Shown here: positions 32,401-43,525 of the stretch, piece after piece
Position numbering within the stretch: position 1 is the first letter of the stretch
Layout of the letters: each line of letters starts with the position of its first letter
NCBI GenBank assembly: GCA_036320915.1
Contig: JAXBDG010000023.1
Location: 604,150 to 668,149, forward strand
From: Linnemannia elongata
Lineage: Eukaryota; Mortierellomycota; Mortierellomycetes; Mortierellales; Mortierellaceae
Direction of reading: 5' to 3'
DNA length: 64,000 nucleotides
Translations under genes and position numbers: made by a program
Notes under the pieces: generated by a model
Database searches by the model: none
Told to the model about the DNA's origin: nothing
What the model saw: only the letters and a program-made list of their open reading frames with translations

Positions 32401-35379
32401 GATGAGACTAATGACGGCAACGAGGATGATTCTGACTCCAGCGAGATGAACGACTCCAAAGAAGGTGCGAGTGATAATGAGGGAGATGGAGGAGGGATTA
32501 TCGGTCCTCCTGATTTATTTTTTATTGGTTTGACTGGAGAGGGTGGTGGACCCGCAAACGGAAAGTACTGTTCGTCTGGTGGAAATGGCGGCTCATTTGG
32601 TGGAAACGGAGATACGTCTGGCGGGGACAGTGGCGATAGATCCTCCCATGGGGACGGCAACTGGTCTGGTGGAAACGGCGATGCAACTAATGGCGAACGA
32701 GGATCTAATGGTCTTTTCAGTGGATCTTCTGGAGGAAGTGGCGGTTCTGGTGGAAATGGCAACAACTCTAATGGAGGCAAAGATGGCTCCAAGGAGGACA
32801 AGAACAGCCCTCGTAAGGGCAAGGATGGTTCCCGTTACAAAAAAAAGGGTCGCTCAACCAAATCCCGTTCGTCCACATCTAGCGACTCATTCTCCAGGCA
32901 GAATGTTTTCAAGGACCCGCATGTGTTGGAACTGTTGGTGGACCGCGTCCATTCGGACCCTCGCTTTGAAAAGCGCCTCTTTGTCAACATCGAGCAGTCC
33001 AAGTTGTCGGCTGTTCCCAGTCTGGCCGCAGCTAATTCCATAACCATCTTGTACATGGCCGGAAAGAGCTTCAGGGACGTTGATTTGGATGGTGTAAAAA
33101 TTCCCTACGATTATATGCTGGACGGAGGTCATGGCACGCCCAAAAGTGTGCGTTCCTTATCCAATGCTTTAGTGGCTTCGTCCTCTTCCCGGTCCATGCG
33201 GGACTATCCCCATGCACCAGGTCTAGACAGTGCAAACGACCAACTCAGAGGGCCTACTATTCCTCCACTTGCTGTAAGTATTTTGTTGTGTATTTTTTCT
33301 CTCCATTCTATATATCTTTATTTCTTTTTCACTCACTCTCTCTTGGGGTTGTCATGCCTGCGTGTGTCATACGAATTTACCATGCTCACCCAATGCTGCT
33401 CAATATTCCAAGCCGATTGCGTAATGGCCTTTTTCTAAACTGTGCCTTGCGCTGTAAGCATATATATGCGGAACCAACACACGCGACCGCATTTCGGCCA
33501 TGTCCCCTTCCCTTCACCCACATTCAAAAACTCACATAAGCACCTTATACATTTGCTTTCACTGTTGCTTTATCCGGATATGAATTTCCTACTGATATAG
33601 GCATTGCTGTCAGGAGCAGAGGGTAAGCCTCAATGGATCCATGGACAGGATTCAACAGCAGATGAGCTCTGGCCACCCATCCCTCGACCCACTGGAATTT
33701 TTCCTGACGATGCACCCGGTGAGAAACGGCCGCCCTTCCAGTTCAACGGTTCGGCAACTCTTCCTTCTGTTTTGCCACCACTGATATCGTCAGCCCCTTC
33801 CTCATCGTCGTTTTTATCAATACTTCCATGCGCTTCTGGATTGTCGAGTGACTCAATGCAACAAAATTTAAGACATATATATGGAGTTGAAGCTGCAGAT
33901 GTCCCTGCACGGTTCCCGGCACCTCCCGTGACATCTTTATACAGACCCAACGGCAGTTATTGCTTGAAACGTCCACAGGATAACTCGGATGATATTGAGG
34001 GTGGCGAATCGCGGAAGCGTGTCTTTCCACGTGACTCGGCGGAATCGTTCCAGCAATGGTCCTATGGATCGGGCGGCGCGACCCCTCCTACTTCGTCTGC
34101 ACCTTCATACGGCACCTCCCAGCTATACGACTACAATGCCCCACCATCGCCACCGCCCCAGTCTTTTGCGCCTCAGAACCACCATTATTCGTCATTGGAC
34201 ATGGATCGGTCATCCCGGTATGACGCGTACACACGTCGCGGTGGATGGTCAAACGGCCAGTCTTCGTCGTCATCGTCATCAATACCTCACAGAGGTCTTA
34301 GCTATGGAACATCGACGTCTCGACCCTATTCGCGTGCTCAGTCGCCTATCATGGGCATCAAGCCTCCTTCACGGTACCAAAACAATGCCAACAGTGTGCA
34401 TTCCAAGCCCCAAACTCAGCCTGCATGCCTACAACGGCCGGATTCTGGCTACTTCGAAGGCAGCAACAGTCACCACCATTTATCGCACGGCTATGAAGGA
34501 TCATCATTGACTGGAATCCATAAAATGGACGAGGACGACGGGGACCATCACCAACATCGTTTGTCAAAGTCGTCAGGCTCCAAGCGGCCTCACAATTCTG
34601 GACATGACACGTCGCCTTCGGTTCATCCCTTTGATACTATGGAACCATCGGCGACTGGTTCTTTGTCATCGAAATCCAAGAAGCCCAAGCGGATCAAGGA
34701 TGCGGCAGAACAGGATGATATGACTGTGATGGACAACGAATTTTATGCATTCAAGGCCGAGCGCAAGAGAGTGAGTGCAAGTCAGCTCTCTGTCCTGAAT
34801 GCATCGTTTGAGCGTTCGTATTTCCCGTCGACTGAGGAGAGACTACAGTTGGCAAAGCAGTGCCAGATGAGTCCACGCACGGTCCAGATTTGGTTCCAAA
34901 ACAAGCGACAGAGCGTCAGAGCCCGGTCCGAGGCTATGGAAGCAGCAGTCTCTGGAACTGGTATTACCGACGAGTTACTTGAGCAGAGTCTGCAGACGCC
35001 GGAGGAAGAGGAACAGAGCCTTGGTTTGGATAGACAGAAGCGGTCGATGGGCAATATGGCCGATGAGGACTATGATGAGGAGGATGAGAGCGGTCCTGGA
35101 GAGTATAGCTGCGAGAAACCGTCTCATCATCGACACCATCACGGAAGCACCGGCGATAGTAGCGAAGGTAAACAAAGACGCTCTTCTGGTAATGACACAG
35201 GCGTCAGCAACCGTACCAGCAATGGCTTCACGCCTACGTCTGCGGAAATGGCTGCGATTACTATGGCGCTGAGTTGTCGCAGCCTGGATTACTTCTCGCC
35301 CAAGCGTCGTGCAAATTGCCAAGATGGCGCGGAACGAGCAACAACAGAAAGAGAAGGAGGAGCAGCAGATCAAGCGTGA
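29415..35379 (+). CDS. NACHT NTPase fused to a homeodomain (5' end unresolved)
   Basis: Exons: 29415-29582, 29686-29758, 29844-29938, 30210-30281, 30370-30461, 30555-33273, 33601-35379. All GT-AG junctions join in frame (phases 0, 1, 0, 0, 2, 0), giving at least 1665 residues. The large sixth exon carries a NACHT domain: Walker A GDAGSGKT at 31281-31304, Walker B LLICDGYDE at about 31488-31514, then KMVISCR and a winged-helix region (QYRFIHDTFFDYF). A linker runs acidic, then Gly/Ser-rich, then Lys/Arg-rich (RYKKKGRSTKSR, a possible nuclear signal), followed by FKDPHVLELLVDRV and VKIPYDYM, where relatives begin pentapeptide repeats. The last exon is Ser/His-rich with a homeodomain at about 34753-34932 (VQIWFQNKRQ; Asn51 and Arg53 kept). 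Separate overlapping genes remain possible: ATGs at 33117 and 33196 could start a homeobox-only transcript. Confidence 0.7.
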
Positions 35380-36775
35380 GCAAGAGCATCAGTTGGTTAT
35401 TCAGCAGCACCAGGAACTCGAGCAGGAGTAGCTCCAGCAGCAGAGTCTTCAACAGCAGCATCGACAGCAGGAAGGCCAGACCGTTGGACATAACTGAGCG
35501 TCGGTTCTCTATTTTAGGGTCGCTAGCCCATACTTGATTTGCTCTTGCACTTGTCTTATAGTGGAGGTTGGTTCCTTAGCGACCTCGCTTCACAACCTTT
35601 TACAACCACAAACACCACCCACCATATTGTACCATATAAAATTTTTGAATCATTTTCTGTTGTCATTTGCATACCCATTTCTACTCTGTTGTTGCTATCA
35701 TGGAGTTGGTATCTGTTTCCTCATTTGAGAATGGATAGAAAAAATCCAAGTGTTCGCTTTAAAGCGTCTAAAAATGGGTGATTTTCTTTCTCTATTTCGC
35801 TGCTTGCCAGCGCCTGCCCATTACTTTAAACACCACTCTCCTCTCCTCTCCGCCTCTCCGTCTGTCCACACAGTTCACACAGAAAAGGTGGTGGTGGTGG
35901 GGGGTGCTTTTAATTCCATTTGACATTTGCACTTTGCACATAGTTCATGATGGAGAGGGGGTTTAAGGCGAATATGAGTGCCTCCACTGGATCAGTCTAC
36001 AGGGCCAGTCTCTCTCTTTCTTAGGAAAGGCCCTAATCAAGGAGTGGCGTACGAAACCCCTAAAATAACAGGATCGCAGCATGTTCCACAGGGAAATGTT
36101 TTTTTTTAAAGGTGACCTAGGTGGGACTTGTATATAAAACTGCCGAGAAAATAACACAATCACAAATGTCATGCACTCTAGTATGAGTTTTTTGCACTTT
36201 TTTCTTTTTTCAATGAAAGTGGGGTTCATACGGCAATTGAGTATTTTAAAAGGGGAGTCGTCAAGCCAATTGTTTTTGGCTTTTACGCCGGTTTTCGCAC
36301 TAAGAAGTTTAGAAGGGTACATTATTAAGCTCAATATTCTGCTGAATTCATTGTGAGAAGAGGCTTGGGATCTGGTAACGAGGCTCTAGTTCGGTTGGGC
36401 GCATGGGTGTGAATTTTATCACGTGTTGTCCTGTTTTTGATCAATCAAATATGTTCTGCCTCTAAGGGGTCCTTAAAAATAAAAAAAGCCCAAGGACTCC
36501 TTCGCATAAAAGTGCGAGCATCTGATTTCACACTCTTCCAAGCAAGATTCCCAGCGCTGCATCGATCCTTCAAGGGTGTCGACACAGTTTCTGGATTCAC
36601 CTCCTCGAAAGCGTCATCATCATCTATTTTTTTCCACCAATCACTCACATTTCACCCAGCAAAGACCTCTTAAGGTCATCTGATCGACCTTTTTTCGGCA
36701 GTTTCCTTCCCCTTCCACCGAAATCCAACCTACCTGCCCTAAAAAACCCACCCCAGCGTTCCATTCCATTGAACC
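35380..36775. other. Homeobox 3' region and probable LINE-B 5'UTR
   Basis: 35380-35500 reads Gln-rich in another frame (see findings). The middle shows no gene. From about 36480 the sequence has leader character for LINE-B, including a small inverted repeat AAGGTC-ATCTGATC-GACCTT at 36672-36691. The exact 5' end of LINE-B could not be fixed. Confidence 0.35.
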
Positions 36776-38614
36776 ATGACCGGACAACATCAACAAACAC
36801 AGCAGCACCGGTCCAACAAACCATCGACAGGCGGCTTCCAGCTTTTACCCCTCAATGGGGGCGACGTCGACATGCTGCATGGTGACAGCGGTGACACCGA
36901 CACGCAAGTCACAGAAACCCCTACCAGCCTTGCAGAACCCACCAAGGAGCTAACTGAATTCAGCATCGACACCGGCATCCAGGAATTCGTCATCAAGGAG
37001 TCAGAGTACAATGCTGGCAGAGCGGTCAAGGACCCGGTCAACAGTCTCCTTTATGATCTGACAGGACAAGTCACCATTATCGGCAAACCCACCATCCGAT
37101 ACCTCCAAGTCGGCAGCAACAAAACGGAGAGATACCTGTCTGTCAAACTCAGCGACGAGCGTTCCAAGGCACATCTCCTTGCACTGGCCTACAAGAATCC
37201 GAACACGGATAACGACAACCAGGCTGGGGAGGACACTCAGGAGGAACGACCCCCAGCACGCTTCACTCTATACACGGACACAATGGCAGCCGAGAACAGA
37301 GGGCGCCAAGTCGAGATTACCTCACTCCAACCAGGAACAACCAAGGACAAAATCAGAGGAGCATTCACCCCTCTGGGGGAAGTCGAATTCGTCGACATTG
37401 CTCACAAGAGATACGGTGCAATGGTAGCGGCCACTGTCACTTTCGTTACCGACAGACCGGTCAAGGAATTGCAAGAGCAAGCTACAAGAGTCATGTTCGT
37501 CGGGAATGACTCGGGACGGATCACAAGACTAGGAAACGAAGAGATTGTCTTTCACAAAGACCTGGACCGTAAGTTGACAAACCTCCCCAGACATGCGACA
37601 CCTCTGACCCTAAAAAGTCTGTGCAGCAAATTTGGAAATTGCTCGGTTACCATACCATTCAATTTTAATATGACACGCAGAAAGAGGGAGGCATTCTTTT
37701 CGTTCACTTCCAAGGAGACGTTCGACCAATTGACCGGGAAGAATTTCTCATTCGGCAACACTATTATGCAGTGGGTTGAGGTGGGAACTAAGTTGTGCAA
37801 CGAGTGTGGATCGCCAGACCATTTGATCGCAACATGCCCAGAAGTGGCGCTGTGGAAAGAGCGGGCTGCTAGACGTGTAGCGACACCACGAGCAGCCAAC
37901 GCGGTGGCCCCCCCGTCTACTAACAAAAATCGTTACAATGGGGCGGTGCCCAAGGCGCAAGCCGTAGCCCAACCTAATCAGATAGGCCCGGCATATAGCT
38001 CGATGGTGAAGCAGGACAAAACCCAGAAAAGTAAGGAAGCACAGATGAACCAGGTAAGTGCAAACACCGCCAACCAAGAAAACATTGAGGAACTGAAAAG
38101 ACAAATTCAGCAACAGCAAGCAATGATCAAGAACCTGCAAGAGAGACTAGAAATTCGGGAAGCAGCGGAAAGGAGAGAAAAAATGGAACAAGAAAATACA
38201 CAAAACAAGATGATTAGTATGGAAGAAAAAATTGGTACCATTGTAGCAACAGCGGTGGCAGAGGCTATGACCAGTGCAATGTTGAATATTAGGATGGAGA
38301 CATGGGTAGCACTTAAAATGTTAAAAGAGGATATGGCAACTGAAACAGAGGGAGCAAAAGATGAAATCAAAAGGAGAAAACAACCATCCAGAGGAGTAGC
38401 AGCAGCCCAACAAGCAGATGAAGAGCAAAGTAGGCAAACGGCGCAAGCTCCAAGCATCGCTGAGTCATTTGAGAGTTATAGCAGGAAAATCGCACAGGTC
38501 ATGAGTCGTAATGAGAACACGCAATTCTCTCCTTTCCTCAGCGTACCTCAAACAATTGTAGAAACGGGTCAAACCAACGGAGCGAACACATCATCATCCC
38601 CTAACCATCAATAA
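36776..38614 (+). CDS. LINE-B ORF1: Gag-like nucleic-acid-binding protein, 612 aa
   Basis: The ATG at 36776 has a good context (GAACCATGAC). The middle of the protein resembles an RNA-recognition-like fold (VEITSLQPGTTKDKIRGAF, then LGEVEFVDIAH). A CCHC zinc knuckle follows near residue 341 (CNECGSPDHLIATC, spacing C-x2-C-x4-H-x4-C). A Gln/Lys/Glu-rich coiled coil spans about residues 425-480, and the tail is Ala/Gln-rich. This order fits ORF1 proteins of Tad/I-like LINEs, which coat the element RNA. It stops at TAA 38612-38614, whose last A starts ORF2. The frame is fully open. Confidence 0.85.
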   Translation: MTGQHQQTQQHRSNKPSTGGFQLLPLNGGDVDMLHGDSGDTDTQVTETPTSLAEPTKELTEFSIDTGIQEFVIKESEYNAGRAVKDPVNSLLYDLTGQVTIIGKPTIRYLQVGSNKTERYLSVKLSDERSKAHLLALAYKNPNTDNDNQAGEDTQEERPPARFTLYTDTMAAENRGRQVEITSLQPGTTKDKIRGAFTPLGEVEFVDIAHKRYGAMVAATVTFVTDRPVKELQEQATRVMFVGNDSGRITRLGNEEIVFHKDLDRKLTNLPRHATPLTLKSLCSKFGNCSVTIPFNFNMTRRKREAFFSFTSKETFDQLTGKNFSFGNTIMQWVEVGTKLCNECGSPDHLIATCPEVALWKERAARRVATPRAANAVAPPSTNKNRYNGAVPKAQAVAQPNQIGPAYSSMVKQDKTQKSKEAQMNQVSANTANQENIEELKRQIQQQQAMIKNLQERLEIREAAERREKMEQENTQNKMISMEEKIGTIVATAVAEAMTSAMLNIRMETWVALKMLKEDMATETEGAKDEIKRRKQPSRGVAAAQQADEEQSRQTAQAPSIAESFESYSRKIAQVMSRNENTQFSPFLSVPQTIVETGQTNGANTSSSPNHQ

Positions 38615-41600
38615 TGACAGACACCACAAACACCAACGGGTACCTTCGCATCGCATCCATCAACGTGCAAGGGGCAAGGGAATATGGGTTTTTTAAAGCG
38701 GTGGCAAGATGGGGCGTGGATATCGGGAATTTCGATATTATAGCGTGCCAAGAAACGAAACTGCAAGCGGACAAAACTACAAAATACTTGTTATTTGATA
38801 AAAACGAACGGAGCCAATATACCGGCTTTTGGGCAAATGCAAAGACCAGAGAGATGGGAGCGGGAGTAGCATTCTTAGTAAAAGAATCATGGCAAAAACA
38901 CATCATAAGAAGAAATACACACAACGGTAGAGGCATTTCTTTAGATTTTGGATATCATTTGGGGGCCCACTTTCGGATAGTGAACTGTTATGTTCCTGCA
39001 AGTAGAGACGAAGAGAGGAAAAGAGAGCTTCAAGAGTTAACCGAGTGGGCAAAAAAAGAAATTCAAGAGGCAAAAGAGAAAGGCATGGAGACCATTGTGT
39101 GCGGGGATTTTAATGGTGTAGTGAACCCCTCACTCGATCGGTCGAACGAAAAGAAACAAAACACTAACATAGAAAACGGTCTTCTGGAGTGGTTGGTGGA
39201 AAACCAATTCACAGATAGCTTCCGCGAGCTTCATCCAGAGACCCGCGCTTATTCCTTTCGTGACATTAGCAGATTAGACATGATCTGGCTAGCGGGTGGT
39301 CTGAAAGGTGGCCTGACGGAAGCAGGAATGATGCCCTTGGAGGGCGGCATTCACTCGGATCACAAATGCGTTTTTGCAGAACTAGATGTGCGGACTCTAG
39401 TGACACCAACCCCACTTCATATTCTAGAGCAATATAGCTCTCTAGAACATAAAGTAAAGGTTGACGAAGCCTCAGAGGAACAATGGGAATCATTTTCTAT
39501 TCGACTCGAACAGGTCTTGGTTGCAAAAATAACACAGGGATCCACGGGGATCAATATCATGGAAACGGACACATCAAATCCAAGGGAAGCCCCGATCCTA
39601 GCGGAGAACATGATCGACTTTGCATGGGATAACCTCGCAGCGGCAATCATGGATGTGGCTCTGGAAACCCTCCCTCGGAAACGAGTGGGGAAACAGAGTA
39701 TGGCCTATCGTACCAATGTACAAAACTACCGGAGAGGACGCTGCCACGGAGAACTGCTGAGACTATCACACGTTTGGTTTGTCAATCCCAATTGCCCACC
39801 CCAGGGTAAGGAGAGACGACAGATGGCTGCCCATGAAACCATTTGCAATGTGTGGAACAAGGTCAAAACAGATTTCCCGGAGACCAGAATTGCAGAACCA
39901 CCGGAATTACAAGCTGAGCGCAGTGAATGGGAACAATGGCGCAACACAGTTAAGAACGAGTGGAGCGAGCAGCAACGCATCAGACGGAACGAAGAAAGAA
40001 AGCAGAAGACCAAAGATATCGCAGAGGCTATTGAGAGGCGCGACATGCGTTTTTCAACCAACACGAAATCTACAATCCAAAGCATTCTCGAAACAAACCG
40101 CAGCCATGCTACGTTAGACCGTGTGCAAATCACGGTTGATGACCGCATATCCATTTCGGACCACCCATCCGATATCCTTACGAATGTCCGACTATACTTC
40201 GAAAAGTGGCATGGTCCAAGGCAGAGCAAGGGTATCCCCAAAGGTTCTCTTTGGGAGCAGATATACCAGCCAGCTGAATACGTCGAAGCAGAATGGTATG
40301 ACCACCTGTTAGATGTGCCAAGTGACGCTGAGATAGAACGAGCAGTGAGCGCTGCACCTTCTGGTAAAGCAGCAGGGGCATCAAAGGTAACGAAAGAACT
40401 GTTGATACATATGGGGGAAATGGCAACACGTCTCTTTTACGGGATAGTGAAAGCTTGTGTCCAATACCAAAAGATACCCCTGCAGTGGACGGAAGGTGTG
40501 ATCTTCTGCCTCTCCAAGACCAACCCATGGACGGGAAGCCTTGCCGACGTTCGACCGATCACACTCCTGGAACATGGGCGAAAAATTCTGTTTTCGATCC
40601 TGACAGAACGCCTCTCAACTACCATGCTGGAACACAATATTCTAAAAGGAGCCAACTTCTCGGTATTAAAGGGGACATCAACAGCAGATCCCATCCACGC
40701 TCTTAATGCCGTCATGGAGGACGCGCGACAACACAAGAAGGAGGTCTGGGTCTTACTCCAGGATATGCGTCGGTGCTACGATTCGGTCAACTGCCATGAG
40801 GGGGGGATGCTAGCCCTGGCCCTCCAACGCTTGAAGGTGCCAGAAAGCTGTCAGAACCTGCTGTTGTTTATTACCAAGAACAAAAGCAACCGAGTGATTA
40901 CCAGTTATGGATTGACCGACAAGTACAAACCGATGTGCGGTCTAGACCAAGGCGGCGTGGAATGTCCACTCCTGTGGAGGATAGCATACGACCCCCTACT
41001 GTGTGCCATCGACTCATTGGGAATGGGGTACACAATGTCGACACCGCCGGCCCCGGGAAAGGCGCCACCCATGGTTTCGGACTTGGCCTTCGTGGACGAT
41101 ACCAGCCTCGTGGGACCAGGACACACAGAACTCACAAGGATGACCGACGTCGGCACGGAGTTCTTTGGGATGCACGGCATCGAGATCAACGGCAAGAAAA
41201 CAGAATTACTAGCAATCAACCCAACACACATCGACAACATCAACTATGGAGGAAGTTCGATTCAGCCACAGGTGCAAGCAAAGCGTCGAGAGTCCTAGGG
41301 GTGTGGCTTGCAGCGGATGGATCGGCCAAAACAACAGCTGCTATGGCAATGGAGGAAACGGAGACGGTATGCGAGATCCTGCTCAGGAAATCGGTCACCG
41401 ATAAACAGTGTATTTATATCATCAACGCGGTTCTTATCCCAAGGCTGCTCTACCGGATGACAGCGCAGATCCCAACATGGACAGTCATAGAACGCATCTC
41501 CAAGAAATACAGGACGGTCGTGCGACAAAAACTCGGTTTACCCAGCTCAACACCAGCCAGTATATTGCACCACACAAGGCTGTACGGACTACGGGACCTC

Positions 41601-43525
41601 AAGGACGCTCTCGCCGAACAACACGTCAGCACATTGCATCTGAGAAGCACCCAGAAAGGGCTCATAGGAGACCTAACCCATTGCCGACTTCAAGACCTGC
41701 AAAGGGCGGCAAGACTGCGGGAATCCCCACTTTCCAATCCGGCCATCGCCAGCAAGTACACCCAACACAACCTCATCGCCAAGAGTGTGCCAGCTAATGG
41801 TGGAACGAGACGTCAATCTATGCGATGTGAGCGCAAAGGAGGGCGAACGAGTGCTGTTGTCAAAGGTACTGACACCTGAGATATACGTGAAGCACAGCAA
41901 GTGGATGGAGAGGGACAAGGTCTTTTACCTGGAGGATATAATCAACGAGGATCGGAGTCACACCAGACCGTGGAAAGAAGTTGCGCGTACACATGGGATC
42001 AAAGGAGACAGAGTATGGTTTGCAGCGGTGTGTCAGGCCATTTCAGAGTTCCCGCAGATCGAGATGAATCGTGTGGGGGAGCGCGAGGAGGAGAACCAGG
42101 GGCACGCTTGCGAAACACAGGAAGATGCCGAGGAGGAAGAGGTCGTCTTGTGGGAGTTCGGAAGCGAAGATGAGGAGGAGCCGCCGATGGAACAACAACA
42201 ACAAAATCAACAAGAAAAAGACAACAACAGAGAAAAGAACGGAAAAAGAAAAGAAGACGGCAGCGATCAAGAGGTGATAAGAGGTAGGGAAAGGGCGGTT
42301 GCGATAAGCGACGACAGCCACGGTCCATTGGAGCATCGCTGTCGAAGCCAAGAAAGAAAAAGAACAAGAACAAGAACAAGAAAAGAAAAAGAAAAAGAAA
42401 AGAAAAGGACCTACAAGAGGGTATTTTGGGTTCGGTTTCTTCCTCGTCACTTTCAGATTTGAATTCCCCTTTCTTAATTTCTTCACCCCTTACTTTTTGT
42501 ATGCCCAATATATTCTTTCCCACTCACAACTCGTCAGCACAATCCGAACACACACAACCCTCCCTTTTTTGTTTCTTCACAGTCAACCCAACCCCAATTG
42601 TAGATTTAGATTCCCCCTCTTTTTCTTCTTCCTTCTCTTTTTCGTCACCCCTTTCACTGCCAGCAACACAACCAACCACACAACCAGCAACACAACCAAC
42701 CACACAAAACAGAACACCAGAAACAACACGCACCATCGACTTACTACAGCAAAACGCCAGAAAAACCCAGAATCCCATGGACCCCACCCAAGGCGACAGG
42801 AGACAAAGCAGTGGACAGGGCGAACTTGAGGGCGTTCAGGGAGAGACGCAATCAAGATTATTGACCGTCACACAAAGATTCGACGAGAGAAGGAGGTCAG
42901 AGACAATTCAGACAACAGGCAGCAAAGGAGGCCGCAGAGGAGGAGAAGCGTCGAAAGAAGACCGAGAAACAGGCTGAGCTAGGACAGGCGGAGACAGGAG
43001 TTAGAGCGAGCGCTCCCGCCCAAGCGGAGACTAATGCGCGCGGTAAAGGCTCGGCTAAAGGAAGTGGAGGCGGAGGCTTACCCGCTGCTCATTGCCATCA
43101 AGGAACGGATACAACATCATACGGCAAGCAATACACCGAAACACAGCTACAACCACATTAACATGGACGAGGCCACACAGGCGGCCATGGAGGAACAGAG
43201 GAAACACACACAGCCAGGAGTACGATATATTTATTCGGACGGATCAATGGTCAACCCTTGGGAAGGCCAAGTGCTCGATGGCTTTCGCGGTGGCAGGAGA
43301 ACAGCAACCGGTCATACAAGGAACAGTCAAAGGATTCGCATCATCCATCAAGCCTGAACTCATGGGGCTCATAGCAGGCATCATCGCGACACCACAAGAC
43401 CAGGACGTGTGCATCCGATCCGACAATCAAAAGGTGGTCAAGATGTTCAATGACATTGTCGTCACACAGGAGGAGAGCGTCGGTGAGGGCCAAACTGAGG
43501 TGCGATTACGCGGTGGAAATGGGCA
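38614..43525 (+). pseudogene. LINE-B ORF2: endonuclease-RT-RNase H, frameshifted
   Basis: The first frame (38614-41298) encodes an APE-like endonuclease (SINVQGAREYG; GDFNGV near residue 164; HSDHKC near 247) and most of the RT (VRPITLLEHGRKI; LQDMRRCYDSV; CGLDQGGVECPL; LAFVDDTSLVG near 826). The frame then shifts near 41280 (continuing RVLGVWLAADG), again near 41790 (QLMVERDVNL), and several more times through an acidic, Gln/Lys-rich stretch at 42070-43080. RNase H residues appear at 43210-43480 in two frames: YSDGS, then KPELMGL, then IRSDNQ. Multiple breaks mean it is not functional as assembled. Confidence 0.8.

Larger units (their letters stand above)
36700..43525 (+). mobile_element. 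LINE-B, two-ORF non-LTR retrotransposon, 3'-truncated
   Basis: It carries a Gag-like ORF1, then an endonuclease/RT/RNase H ORF2 joined to it by a TAATG stop-start overlap. The RT has FVDD rather than the usual F/YADD, and an RNase H domain lies far downstream, which LINE-A lacks. ORF2 is frameshifted in its C-terminal half. There is no poly(A): the RNase H domain fades out near 43500-43525, where an opposite-strand Gag-like relic begins. The 5' boundary given is approximate. Confidence 0.75.

Noticed and set aside
32316..32822. Pro/Ser/Leu-rich minus-strand open frame
   Set aside because: It is the antisense of the acidic/Gly-rich linker codons in the NACHT gene.
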